The position numbers and the translations under genes were made by a program. This document shows, in pieces, positions 1 through 6,399 of a stretch of 12,217 bases of DNA. The DNA comes from Clostridiales bacterium (GTDB taxonomy: Bacteria > Bacillota > Clostridia > Lachnospirales > WQUN01), in assembly GCA_031271275.1 (NCBI GenBank), contig JAISWA010000162.1, positions 1-12,217 on the forward strand, read 5' to 3'. The notes under the pieces are model-generated. The model did no database searches. It was not told where the DNA came from and saw only the letters and a program-made list of their open reading frames with translations. Every line of letters starts with the position of its first letter. Position 1 is the first letter of the stretch.

Positions 1-257
1 TCGCCGTAGATGGTGATTTTCTCCCGGCGGGACGCGGCTTCCACCAAAAGGCGCACGGCGGCTTCCATTCCGCAAATCAGGAACGGGTCGCGCAGGCTTG
101 ACAGGTTCGCGTTAAGATACGCAAGCGCCGTATTTCTGCTTCGAATACCCCGGTTAGCCATCACCCGGGCGGTGATTTCGCCGATGCCCAGTGTTTTTGC
201 CATTAATTCAAGGTTTGCGTCGGTTTCTTTGATGTCCCATCGCGCGGTTTTTGTCAT
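1..257 (-). CDS. recJ: RecJ single-stranded-DNA exonuclease, N-terminal fragment
   Basis: RecJ is a 5'-to-3' single-strand-specific DNA exonuclease of the DHH phosphoesterase superfamily, acting in recombination and mismatch/base-excision repair in the cytoplasm. Only the first 85 codons are in the window; the gene continues past the left edge. The reading starts MTKTARWDIKET and contains the typical N-terminal RecJ run: an 'ARVMANRGI' helix, 'ALAYLNANLSSLRDPF' (the family's 'FLNPSLEDLHDPFLL' segment), then 'MEAAVRLLVEA' and 'KITIYGD'. The last piece is where the first DHH motif (YGDYDVDG in the family) begins, so all catalytic motifs lie outside the window. The ATG at 257 is preceded by GAGAGG about 7 bases upstream. 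It lies 31 bp downstream of the S41 protease gene on the same strand, with no terminator between them, so the two are probably co-transcribed. Confidence 0.88.
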   Translation of the reverse strand, partial: MTKTARWDIKETDANLELMAKTLGIGEITARVMANRGIRSRNTALAYLNANLSSLRDPFLICGMEAAVRLLVEAASRREKITIYG

Positions 258-288
258 TAGCGTTCCTCTCAGGGTGTGTATTAAAAGT

Positions 289-1470
289 TTATAGTTTTTG
301 CCGTAAAACTTCCATCGCCTTTTGCAGCTGCATATCCTCGTCAGGGGAAAGCGCGCCTGAACGCAGCGCCGTTTCCTTATCTACCTCCACCACATAATCG
401 GGAATAAGCCCCTCGCCCTGTATGCAAACGCCGTTGGGCGTGTAATATTTCGCCACCGTCACCTTAATCGCGCTGCCGTCGGAAAGCATGTATAAATTTT
501 GTACAATCCCCTTGCCGAAGGTTTTCGTCCCCACCAACACGCCCATTCCCATGTCGCGCACCGCGCCGCACAGCACTTCCGAAGCGCTGGCGCTGCCCCC
601 GTTGGTCAAAACCGCTATGGGGACTTCCGCGTGGCTTTCTTCCGAACGGTAATACTTTTTCGCGCCGTTTTTGTCCTCGGTATACGTGACCACGCCGTTT
701 GGAAGCAGTACGTCGGCGATTTGCGTAACGGTGTCGAGCAGCCCGCCGGGGTTGTTGCGCACGTCGATAATCAGCGCCTTCATTTCCCGCGCGGTCAGGT
801 CTTGGTACGCTTCCGTAAATTGGTTAAGCGTCACCCGCTCAAACTGCTCGATACGGATGTAGCCGATATTGCCGTCGAACATTTTATGGGAAACCGTGGG
901 TATGCTTATCATCTCGCGCATCACCGGCACGTCGAAGGGATAGTCGTCGGCGGGGCGGTAAATCGTCAGCGTGACCTTGGTACCGGGGCGGCCTTTGGTT
1001 TTGGAGGTGACTTCCTCCAATTTATACGAGGTAACGTCGGTACCGTCAACCGCCATAATTTTGTCCCCCGGCTGCAGCCCGGCGCGCCCGGCGGGCGCGG
1101 ACGGGTAAACGGAGACGATGGTGACGATTCCGTCCGCGGCGTCGCCCGTCACCACCATACCGAGGCCGGCATAAACGCCTTCCGTCTGCTCGGTGAACGC
1201 AACGAAAGCTTCTTCGTCAAAATAATGCGTATACGGGTCGCCTACGCCGTCAAGCAGCCCCCGGTACATGCTATCCATCAATTCCTCACGCTCGTATTCG
1301 TTGATGGAATACTTGTCGAGCAGCGTCAGCACTTCCCGCACCTTGTCGTCCGGCGCTTTTTCGTCGCTCCAGGTCACCCTGCGGCTGACGAGCCCGAAAC
1401 AGAAAAAAAACACTGCCATTGCGAGCAGCCCCGCCGACAGCCCTATAAAAAACGCTTTTTTATCGCGCAT
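289..1470 (-). CDS. ctpA: S41-family carboxy-terminal processing protease (CtpA/CtpB type)
   Basis: This is a 393-residue membrane-anchored serine protease of family S41 that acts outside the membrane, trimming C-termini of envelope proteins. Residues 7-28 form one hydrophobic N-terminal segment (signal anchor). Residues 41-95 are the helical N-terminal region with the conserved 'GLLDGVGDPYTHYF'. A PDZ domain covers about 98-180, with 'YAGLGMVV' and 'PAGRAGLQPGDKI'. The protease core follows, with 'IGYIRIEQF' and 'LIIDVRNNPGG'. The Ser-Lys-Gln catalytic set is intact: Ser295 in SASASE, Lys320 in TFGKG and Gln324. Length and order match CtpA/CtpB of Bacillus. GGAGGG precedes the ATG. In Bacillus, CtpB cleaves SpoIVFA during sporulation; the position divergent from spo0A makes a sporulation role possible, but that is inference. 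The exact CtpA versus CtpB assignment is open. Confidence 0.93.
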   Translation of the reverse strand: MRDKKAFFIGLSAGLLAMAVFFFCFGLVSRRVTWSDEKAPDDKVREVLTLLDKYSINEYEREELMDSMYRGLLDGVGDPYTHYFDEEAFVAFTEQTEGVYAGLGMVVTGDAADGIVTIVSVYPSAPAGRAGLQPGDKIMAVDGTDVTSYKLEEVTSKTKGRPGTKVTLTIYRPADDYPFDVPVMREMISIPTVSHKMFDGNIGYIRIEQFERVTLNQFTEAYQDLTAREMKALIIDVRNNPGGLLDTVTQIADVLLPNGVVTYTEDKNGAKKYYRSEESHAEVPIAVLTNGGSASASEVLCGAVRDMGMGVLVGTKTFGKGIVQNLYMLSDGSAIKVTVAKYYTPNGVCIQGEGLIPDYVVEVDKETALRSGALSPDEDMQLQKAMEVLRQKL

Positions 1471-1545
1471 AATCCCTCCGGAATAAAGTGATATAAAACT
1501 ATGTATATGTCCGGCGAACCGGTTACATGAAATTTCTTTCGCACC

Positions 1546-1573
1546 ACTATATCAAAACGTGCGGCAGATTCAA
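1546..1573 (-). promoter_or_regulatory. Possible sigma-A promoter for the ctpA-recJ operon
   Basis: Read on the minus strand: TTGAAT (1573-1568), a 16-bp spacer, then TATAGT (1551-1546). This would start transcription near 1539, about 70 bases before the ctpA ATG. The -10 matches the consensus at five of six positions and the -35 at four. A better signal was not seen in this intergenic stretch, but the call rests only on similarity to the consensus. Confidence 0.4.
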
Positions 1574-1684
1574 ACAGCGCGGGGGTTTTACCCGAATTAG
1601 GACGCCCTTTGTAAAATCGACGCGAAAGTGTCGGTTTTTTGGGTTTTCTTCCGGTTTTTCGCGATGGAAAATTGAGGAAGACGC

Positions 1685-1713
1685 TTGTATATATCGACAG
1701 GCTTGTCTATAAT
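1685..1713 (+). promoter_or_regulatory. spo0A promoter (sigma-A type) with an overlapping 0A-box-like site
   Basis: TTGTAT at 1685-1690, a 17-bp spacer and a perfect TATAAT at 1708-1713 give a convincing vegetative promoter about 50 bases before the spo0A start. Within the spacer, 1693-1699 read on the minus strand is TGTCGAT, one base from the Spo0A box consensus TGTCGAA, so phosphorylated Spo0A may act on its own promoter. The 295-bp gap between ctpA and spo0A also holds two weaker 0A-like matches in opposite orientation near 1616-1635 (CGAC and GTCG flanking GCGAAAGT). I saw no convincing sigma-H promoter, which is what drives induction of spo0A in Bacillus. Confidence 0.62.
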
Positions 1714-1718
1714 TCCAT

Positions 1719-1739
1719 ATATGGCAATATATGCCATAT
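1719..1739. promoter_or_regulatory. Inverted repeat at the predicted spo0A transcription start
   Basis: Perfect 8-bp arms, ATATGGCA (1719-1726) and TGCCATAT (1732-1739), are separated by 5 bp. They lie 6 to 26 bp downstream of the TATAAT, directly over the expected transcription start and before the ribosome site GGAGG at 1754-1758. This position is typical of a repressor operator. The regulator is unknown. Confidence 0.5.
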
Positions 1740-1765
1740 TACATCAAACAAACGGAGGTCTGGAC

Positions 1766-2557
1766 ATGGAACAAGAAAAAATCAAGGTTTTACTGGCGGA
1801 CGACAACAGGGAATTTTGCGACACGCTGACCAATTATTTGGAAAAGCACCCCGATATCGAAATTGTCGGGGTCGCTTACGACGGGGTAGAGGCGTATCAG
1901 CAGATTATCGCCCTTAAACCGGACATCGCCATCATAGACGGGGTCATGCCGCGCCTTGACGGGCTTGGCTTACTGGAAAAATTAAATCTCTTGCAGCATC
2001 CGGAAAACTTCCCCATATGCGTGATGTTATCCGCGATTATGCAGGACAACATTACGCAAAAAGCGATGGAACTGGGCGCGGAATATTACATAGCGAAGCC
2101 TTTTGACCTGGAATCTTTGGTCTCAAGGCTCCGGCAGCTTAAAGAACAGCTTCGCCACCCGCATTTGGCGGGGAAAAATTCCCGTAGCGAAAAGAACAAG
2201 GCGGTCAACCTTGAAACAAAAGTGACGGGTATTTTGCATGAGTTGGGGGTGCCCGCGCATATACGCGGTTATCATTACATGCGCGAGGCAATCATCATGG
2301 CGGTGGACGACATCGACGTGCTCAACTACATCACAAAGGAATTATACCCGACTATCGCGAAGAAGTGTAATACCACCTCCAGCCGCGTGGAGCGGGCGAT
2401 ACGCCACGCCATCGAGGTCTCGTGGTCGCGGGGCAAGGTGGACGTAATCGACAGCCTGTTTGGGTATACGATTAACAACCACAAAGGCAAACCCACCAAC
2501 AGCGAGTTTATCGCGCTGATTGCGGACAAGCTGCGGTTGGAATTGAAAGCGGGCTGA
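1766..2557 (+). CDS. spo0A: Spo0A, master response regulator of sporulation
   Basis: This 263-residue cytoplasmic transcription factor, activated by phosphorylation, commits the cell to sporulation. The receiver domain (about 5-125) has the acidic pair Asp12-Asp13, phospho-acceptor Asp58 in 'IIDGVMPRLDG', Ser89 in the switch position and Lys111 in 'IAKPFD'. A linker leads to the Spo0A-specific DNA-binding domain (about 150-260), with 'HELGVPAHIRGYHYMREAI', the recognition-helix region 'TTSSRVERAIRHAIEVSWSR' and 'KPTNSEFIALIADKLRLE', nearly identical to Bacillus. The chosen ATG at 1766 has GGAGG 7 bases upstream; the frame stays open upstream to 1685, but that part overlaps the promoter. In many Bacilli and Clostridia spoIVB lies immediately upstream; here the upstream neighbour is a divergent S41 protease. 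Downstream, 15 bp separate the stop from the -35 of a tRNA promoter. Confidence 0.97.
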   Translation: MEQEKIKVLLADDNREFCDTLTNYLEKHPDIEIVGVAYDGVEAYQQIIALKPDIAIIDGVMPRLDGLGLLEKLNLLQHPENFPICVMLSAIMQDNITQKAMELGAEYYIAKPFDLESLVSRLRQLKEQLRHPHLAGKNSRSEKNKAVNLETKVTGILHELGVPAHIRGYHYMREAIIMAVDDIDVLNYITKELYPTIAKKCNTTSSRVERAIRHAIEVSWSRGKVDVIDSLFGYTINNHKGKPTNSEFIALIADKLRLELKAG

Positions 2558-2572
2558 AAGGTCACGGCAAAC

Positions 2573-2601
2573 TTGAAACGGAAGGCGCGTTCCTGTATAC
2601 T
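2573..2601 (+). promoter_or_regulatory. Promoter of tRNA-Arg
   Basis: TTGAAA at 2573-2578, a 17-bp spacer and TATACT at 2596-2601 predict a start near 2608, about 13 bases before the mature tRNA 5' end. The -10 lies inside the long inverted repeat 2583-2626, so an unusual DNA or RNA structure overlaps the promoter. Confidence 0.7.
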
Positions 2602-2626
2602 GTGCGGGCTGTACAGGTACGCGCCT
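2583..2626. repeat. Long imperfect inverted repeat overlapping the tRNA promoter and tRNA 5' end
   Basis: The 15-base arms 2583-2597 and 2612-2626 pair at 14 of 15 positions (one T-T mismatch, 2591 with 2618), around a 14-base loop. The right arm includes the first six bases of the mature tRNA (GCGCCT). The left arm begins AGGCGCG, a copy of the tRNA 3' acceptor strand. In a transcript reading through from spo0A, this hairpin would compete with the acceptor stem of the tRNA. Confidence 0.75.
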
Positions 2627-2693
2627 ATAGCTCAGAGGATAGAGCGACCGCCTCCTAAGCGGTAGGTCGCGCGTTCGACTCGCGCTAGGCGCG
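2621..2693 (+). tRNA. tRNA-Arg, anticodon CCT
   Basis: A complete 73-base cloverleaf can be drawn by eye. Acceptor GCGCCTA (2621-2627) pairs with TAGGCGC (2686-2692), with discriminator G2693. The D stem is GCTC/GAGC with an 8-base loop. Anticodon stem ACCGC/GCGGT holds the loop CTCCTAA, giving anticodon CCT at 2654-2656, which reads AGG. The variable loop has 5 bases, and T stem GCGCG/CGCGC holds loop TTCGACT. All stems are perfect. CCA is not encoded, so it must be added after transcription. It has its own promoter and is followed by a terminator at 2706-2742. Confidence 0.96.
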
Positions 2694-2705
2694 TTTTAAA
2701 AGAAA

Positions 2706-2742
2706 AAAATCGCCCTGCTCCCTACCGGAACACGGCGATTTT
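2706..2742. terminator. Bidirectional intrinsic terminator between tRNA-Arg and flgJ
   Basis: AAAATCGCC (2706-2714) pairs with GGCGATTTT (2734-2742), with a 19-base loop. T-rich tracts follow on the plus strand (TTTTATTTTT) and on the minus strand (the complement of seven A bases), so it can end both the tRNA transcript and the convergent mbl-flgFGJ operon. Confidence 0.8.
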
Positions 2743-2748
2743 ATTTTT

Positions 2749-2760
2749 CCAAAATTTTGG
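2749..2760. repeat. Perfect 12-bp palindrome CCAAAATTTTGG
   Basis: A perfect palindrome without a loop sits between the bidirectional terminator and the flgJ stop codon, 2 bp past that stop on the minus strand. It may add to termination or be a protein-binding site. It is too short to decide. Confidence 0.35.
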
Positions 2761-2762
2761 CG

Positions 2763-3143
2763 TTATATAGGCGATGTCAAGGTATTATATTGCGTCATCT
2801 GCTTATACATCATTTCCGCGATGCCGATGCCGCCATGTTTCGCGCTTTGCTTGGAAACTTCCTCGTCAAGCATGTCGGTGAAAATCTGCTCGGCGTGAGA
2901 TTTTTCAAACAACCCGCCTTCGCTGAAAGAAGTCTTGCGCATTTCCCTGAACATCATCTGCAGGAAATAAGATTCAAACTCCTCGCAGGCTTCGCGGATT
3001 TCCTCGTTGCGTTTCGCGTCGCCGGCGCTTTGGTTTTGTTGGGCTTTTTCCAACACCGACTGGAAATTCTCAAGCGTCTTCTGCTTGCGTTGGCTTTCGG
3101 ACAGAAATACATCCAAATTATTGTTAACCGCCGGAATATCCAT
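2763..3143 (-). CDS. flgJ: FlgJ-like rod-binding protein, no muramidase domain
   Basis: This 126-residue protein has the rod-binding domain found at the N-terminus of FlgJ, which caps or chaperones the assembling flagellar rod. The domain covers about residues 45-120: 'EIREACEEFESYFLQMMFREM', then 'EQIFTDMLDEEVSKQ' and 'GGIGIAEMMYKQM', which are its hallmarks. The enteric FlgJ continues with a peptidoglycan hydrolase domain of about 150 residues; it is absent here, as in most Firmicutes, so another enzyme must open the wall. The ribosome site AGAGGTGA contains the flgG stop codon, and the genes are 8 bp apart, which suggests coupled translation. It is the last gene of the mbl-flgF-flgG-flgJ operon. 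Confidence 0.88.
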   Translation of the reverse strand: MDIPAVNNNLDVFLSESQRKQKTLENFQSVLEKAQQNQSAGDAKRNEEIREACEEFESYFLQMMFREMRKTSFSEGGLFEKSHAEQIFTDMLDEEVSKQSAKHGGIGIAEMMYKQMTQYNTLTSPI

Positions 3144-3151
3144 TTATAAAA

Positions 3152-3970
3152 TCACCTCTTAAGCCCGTTGGCGGTTTCGAGCATACTGTCGGAAGTGGTG
3201 ATGCCCTTCGCGTTCAAATCATACGCCCGCTGCGCCACAATCAGGTTGACCATTTCTTCCGCCACCTGCACGTTGGACATTTCAAGCACGCCCTGTACAA
3301 GGCGGCTTGGCCTGTTAACCTCGCCGTCCGGTTCCGAAAGCGGCGCGCCGGAGGCGACGGTTTCCCTCAGCAGGTTGCTGCCCATGCCCTCAAGCCCCTG
3401 GGCGTTGGGGAACTGCACCAACTTAATCCGGAACCCCAAGTCCACCTGCTGCCCCTGGTCGTCGAAGTAGAAGAAATTCCCTTCCTCGTCCACCACCACG
3501 TCGGCGGCTTTCACATTGTCGGGGATGATAATAACGTCGTCGTCCTCGCCGAGAACCGGATACCCTTCGGAAGTCGCGAGCATCAGCCCGCCGTCCACCG
3601 GGCTCAGTTTAAGCGTGCCGTCTTTGGTGTAGGCGAGGCTCTCGGGGCTGCGCTGCACCACCATAAAACCGTCGCCTTCGATGGCGAAGTCCTGTGGGTT
3701 GTCGGTGCGCTGCAAATTTCCCACGGTAAATATCCTGCTGACCGCAATGGGTCTTACGCCGTGACCAATCTGCAAATTGACCGGGCTTCCCGTGCGGTTT
3801 GCCGGGTCGAGGTCGGCGCGCTTCATGGTCTCATAAAGCAGCGTCTTAAACTCCATGCGCTCTTTTTTATAACCGGCGGTGTTTACGTTCGCCAGATTGT
3901 GGGTGATATTGTCCACATGCTGCTGTTGGGTAATCATACCGGACGCGGACGTCCAAAGTGACCTCATCAT
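3152..3970 (-). CDS. flgG: FlgG, flagellar distal rod protein (FlhP-type)
   Basis: This 272-residue axial protein of the flagellar rod is exported through the flagellar type III pathway and has no signal peptide. The N-terminal rod signature is 'LWTSASGM' followed by 'NLANVNTAGYK' at about 27-37. A mid-domain follows with 'DFAIEGDGFMVV' and 'YTKDGTLKL'. The C-terminal helix has 'SNVQVAEEMVNLIVAQRAYDLNAK', which packs with the N-terminal helix. The length is close to that of FlgG (about 260). Two ATG codons stand in tandem at the start; GAAAGGAAG lies upstream. It corresponds by position to Bacillus flhP, the second of the two rod genes after mbl. It is 21 bp from flgF and 8 bp from flgJ. Confidence 0.94.
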   Translation of the reverse strand: MMRSLWTSASGMITQQQHVDNITHNLANVNTAGYKKERMEFKTLLYETMKRADLDPANRTGSPVNLQIGHGVRPIAVSRIFTVGNLQRTDNPQDFAIEGDGFMVVQRSPESLAYTKDGTLKLSPVDGGLMLATSEGYPVLGEDDDVIIIPDNVKAADVVVDEEGNFFYFDDQGQQVDLGFRIKLVQFPNAQGLEGMGSNLLRETVASGAPLSEPDGEVNRPSRLVQGVLEMSNVQVAEEMVNLIVAQRAYDLNAKGITTSDSMLETANGLKR

Positions 3971-3991
3971 AATAAAGACTTCCTTTCGTGT

Positions 3992-4747
3992 TTACCTTCT
4001 TCCGATATCGCTTACGGCGCGGGCAAGCGTCTGGTCGTGTACGGAGATCATGCGCGCGTTGGTTTCATACGCCCGGGAAAGGGTAATCATCTCCACCATT
4101 TCCTTGACGCTGCTGACATTTGAGTTTTCCAAATAGCCCTGCTCGACCCGCCCCGCGTAAGGAACCTTCTCCGACTCCGCGGTCACGGTGTAGTAATTGT
4201 CCTTTGTCTTGCGAAGGGTGTGCTTGTCGGAGAAATCCGTCATCTGCAGGGTGTCGATATACTGGCCGTTGACGAACACACGGGCGTTCTCGTCTATGAC
4301 TATGTACCCGTTCGGCAGCAGGATGTCGCCGTTCTGCCCCTTCACATGCCCTCCGTCAGAGGTGACGAGGGTTCCGTCGGGAAGCGTGGTAAAGCTTCCG
4401 TCCCTCGTGTACATTTCCGTCCCGTTTACGTCCACGCAGAAGAACCCCTGCCCGTCCATGGCGAGGTCAAGCGTTCCGTTGGTCTGGCGGAAGGTGCCCG
4501 GAGAAAAGTCCGTATATATATCGTCAACAAACACGCCCTGAGACACCTGACCCACGGGATAGTCCTTAAACATCCTCATGCCCGGGTCGTGCAGGCGCTT
4601 CATCAGTTCTTCCGTGAACGACTGCGATACCACCTGATCGCGTTTATGCCCCGTGGTGTCCACATTGGCGATGTTGTCGGTGACAACATCCATACGGCTC
4701 ATTTGCGTAATCATGCCAAGCGCGGACGTGTACAGCCCTCTAATCAT
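3992..4747 (-). CDS. flgF: FlgF/FlgG-family flagellar rod protein (FlhO-type)
   Basis: This 251-residue flagellar basal-body rod protein is a paralogue of the neighbouring flgG. The N-terminus 'IRGLYTSALGM' and 'NIANVDTTGHK' (about 25-35) is the rod signature, with His where most family members have Tyr. The middle has 'DLAMDGQGFF' and 'YTRDGSFTTLPDG'. The C-terminus has 'SNVSSVKEMVEMITLSRAYETN'. It is shorter than flgG and directly follows mbl, so it matches Bacillus flhO by position; FlgF (proximal rod) is the usual name elsewhere. The start has only a weak GGGGGA ribosome site, and the 20-bp gap to mbl suggests some translation passes from mbl. Confidence 0.9.
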   Translation of the reverse strand: MIRGLYTSALGMITQMSRMDVVTDNIANVDTTGHKRDQVVSQSFTEELMKRLHDPGMRMFKDYPVGQVSQGVFVDDIYTDFSPGTFRQTNGTLDLAMDGQGFFCVDVNGTEMYTRDGSFTTLPDGTLVTSDGGHVKGQNGDILLPNGYIVIDENARVFVNGQYIDTLQMTDFSDKHTLRKTKDNYYTVTAESEKVPYAGRVEQGYLENSNVSSVKEMVEMITLSRAYETNARMISVHDQTLARAVSDIGRR

Positions 4748-4767
4748 AACAATCCCCCGGTTCTGTT

Positions 4768-5769
4768 TTACTGCCTCGGGTTTACCTTGCCCATAGACAT
4801 ATAATCAATATACTTGCCGGTGCCCACCGCCACGCAGGAAATCGCTTCGTCCGCGATGATGGCGTTGATACCGGTTTTTTCTTTAAGCAGCCTGTCAAGA
4901 CCGTATAACAAACTCCCGCCGCCGGTCATTACGATGCCCCTGTCGGCGATATCGGAAGAAAGCTCCGGCGGGGTTTTTTCCAGTACCATATGAACCGCTT
5001 CCACCACGCTCGCGATGGATTCGTGCAGCGCTTCCTGCATTTCCTCCGAAGTCACGGTGATGGTCTTGGGAAGACCGGTCACCAAATTCCTGCCCCGCAC
5101 GTCCATACACACCGGAACGCTGCGGGTAAACGCCGTGCCGATGTTGATCTTCAATTCCTCGGCGGAACGTTCGCCTATTAATATATTATGCTTCTTACGC
5201 ATATATCGGATAATTGCCTCGTCAAAATTATCCCCCGCTATTTTAATGGAGGTACTGACCACCGTGCCGCCCAGTGAAATGACCGCAACGTCCGTCGTAC
5301 CGCCGCCGATATCCACCACCATGCTCCCGCAGGCGCGGGCGATGTCGATCCCCGCGCCGATGGCGGCGGCAATGGGCTCCTCTATGACATAAACCTGCCG
5401 CGCCCCGGCTTGGCGCGTCGCGTCTTCTACGGCGCGGCGCTCCACTTCCGTCACGCTCGACGGAACGCACACCGCAATGCGCGGCTTGCGCAAGAGCGGC
5501 CTTCCCACGGCTTTGTTGATAAAATACTTCAACATTTTTTCCGTAATGCTGTAGTCGGATATGACGCCTTCCCTCAGCGGGCGTATGGCGACAATATTGC
5601 CGGGCGTGCGCCCTAACATACTGCGCGCCTCCTCGCCCACCGCGAGGATGGAGTCCGTATTTTTATCTATTGCCACGACCGAGGGCTCCTGCAATACGGT
5701 GCCCTGACCCCTGATGTAAACCAAAACGGAAGCAGTGCCAAGGTCTATCCCGATGTCGGTACCCAACAT
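4768..5769 (-). CDS. mbl: Mbl/MreB-like actin, cell-shape protein
   Basis: This 333-residue bacterial actin forms membrane-associated filaments that organise lateral wall synthesis. Actin-fold motifs are in place: phosphate-1 loop 'DIGIDLGTAS' (5-14), the connecting Glu130-Glu131 in 'VIEEPIAAAIG', phosphate-2 loop 'VVDIGGGTTDVAVIS' (151-165) and adenosine motif 'VMTGGGSLL' (280-288). The position immediately before two flgG-like genes is the same as mbl-flhO-flhP in Bacillus, which is why mbl is preferred over mreB. mreC and mreD are not adjacent, and spoIIID, upstream in Bacillus, is replaced by smpB. AAGGAG lies 11 bases before the ATG at 5769, slightly far. The start gives the expected MLGTDIGIDLGT N-terminus. 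Confidence 0.92.
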   Translation of the reverse strand: MLGTDIGIDLGTASVLVYIRGQGTVLQEPSVVAIDKNTDSILAVGEEARSMLGRTPGNIVAIRPLREGVISDYSITEKMLKYFINKAVGRPLLRKPRIAVCVPSSVTEVERRAVEDATRQAGARQVYVIEEPIAAAIGAGIDIARACGSMVVDIGGGTTDVAVISLGGTVVSTSIKIAGDNFDEAIIRYMRKKHNILIGERSAEELKINIGTAFTRSVPVCMDVRGRNLVTGLPKTITVTSEEMQEALHESIASVVEAVHMVLEKTPPELSSDIADRGIVMTGGGSLLYGLDRLLKEKTGINAIIADEAISCVAVGTGKYIDYMSMGKVNPRQ

Positions 5770-5822
5770 GAAAGCGTTCGCTCCTTATTTTCCTATGTAT
5801 ATTTTTTGTGCCGAATCAGTTC

Positions 5823-5850
5823 ATTATAGCGTATTAACTGGAAATGGGAA
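5823..5850 (-). promoter_or_regulatory. Probable promoter of the mbl-flgF-flgG-flgJ operon
   Basis: On the minus strand, TTCCCA (5850-5845), a 16-bp spacer and a perfect TATAAT (5828-5823) lie in the 88-bp gap between smpB and mbl. The -35 matches the consensus at four of six positions. A flagellar sigma-D motif was not seen, so the rod genes here seem to be under vegetative control together with mbl. Confidence 0.55.
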
Positions 5851-5857
5851 AGAAAAT

Positions 5858-6334
5858 TTACAAGTTCCGCACGCGGAATTCTCTCTCCGCGTCGCGCCGC
5901 TGCGCTTTTTTCGCCATGTCTTCCCGCTTGTCGTACAATTTTTTCCCTTTGGCGAGAGCCACGTCCATCTTTATCAGGCTTCCCACAAAGTAAACGCGTA
6001 CCGGCACGACGGTGTACCCTTCCCGGGTGACCGCCGCGCGAAGCCGGTTTATTTCGAACCTGTGCAGCAGCAAGCGGCGGCGGCGCAGCGGGTCTTTGTT
6101 GAACACGTTCCCGTGCTCGTAAGGGCTGATGTGCATCCCTTCGATAAACGCGCTCCCGCCTTCTATGACGACGTAGCTCTCTTTCAAGTTGCAGCGCCCG
6201 GCGCGCAGGGATTTTACCTCCGTCCCCGATAGCGAGACGCCCGCCTGGAAAGTTTCCTCTATAAAATAATCGAACTGCGCTTTTTTGTTCTGCGCCACAA
6301 GGCGCTGACCGCGCTTTTCCGTGTTGGCTGCCAA
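5858..6334 (-). CDS. smpB: SmpB, tmRNA-binding protein of trans-translation
   Basis: This 158-residue RNA-binding protein escorts tmRNA to stalled ribosomes so the nascent chain is tagged and released. Conserved blocks are 'NKKAQFDYFIEETFQAGV' and 'LSGTEVKSLRAGRCNLKESY', then 'FIEGMHISPYEHGN', the basic 'RRRRLLLHRFEI', and the C-terminal tail with 'AKGKKLYDKREDMAKK', which enters the empty mRNA channel. The start is TTG at 6334: an in-frame TAA lies two codons upstream, and the first internal Met comes after essential sequence. GAAGGAAG is about 8-10 bases upstream. Often rnr (RNase R) precedes smpB; here the upstream gene is a divergent S41 protease. The tmRNA gene is not in the window. Confidence 0.95.
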   Translation of the reverse strand: MAANTEKRGQRLVAQNKKAQFDYFIEETFQAGVSLSGTEVKSLRAGRCNLKESYVVIEGGSAFIEGMHISPYEHGNVFNKDPLRRRRLLLHRFEINRLRAAVTREGYTVVPVRVYFVGSLIKMDVALAKGKKLYDKREDMAKKAQRRDAEREFRVRNL

Positions 6335-6371
6335 AGTTTACACTTCCTTCGGGGGATGATAAAGTCAATGA

Positions 6372-6377
6372 ATTATA
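6372..6377 (-). promoter_or_regulatory. Candidate -10 element for smpB
   Basis: TATAAT reads on the minus strand in the 65-bp gap between the divergent smpB and S41 genes, about 38 bases before the smpB TTG. No good -35 stands at 16-18 bp, and the position where it would be overlaps the start codon of the divergent gene. Confidence 0.35.
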
Positions 6378-6399
6378 GCAAATACGGAGGCTGTTTGAT

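Noticed and set aside
499..1491. A 330-codon open frame on the plus strand opposite the S41 protease gene
   Set aside because: It is the antisense of a well-conserved protease, has a His/Arg/Val-rich composition typical of antisense frames in GC-rich DNA, and lacks a ribosome site.
1675..1700. Sigma-H promoter for spo0A (AGGAAGA)
   Set aside because: No GAAT-type -10 follows at the needed distance, while a sigma-A promoter fits well.
1527..1712. Short plus-strand frames between ctpA and spo0A
   Set aside because: They have no ribosome site and overlap the promoter region; the region is better explained by regulatory sites.
2583..2695. The AGGCGCGTT repeat on both sides of tRNA-Arg as an attachment-site pair of an integrated element
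   Set aside because: The copies are only about 100 bp apart, enclose just the tRNA, and no integrase or mobile gene is near; the repeat is better explained by the hairpin.
4220..4804. A 194-codon plus-strand frame opposite flgF
   Set aside because: It is antisense to a conserved rod protein, Val/His/Arg-rich, with no start signal.
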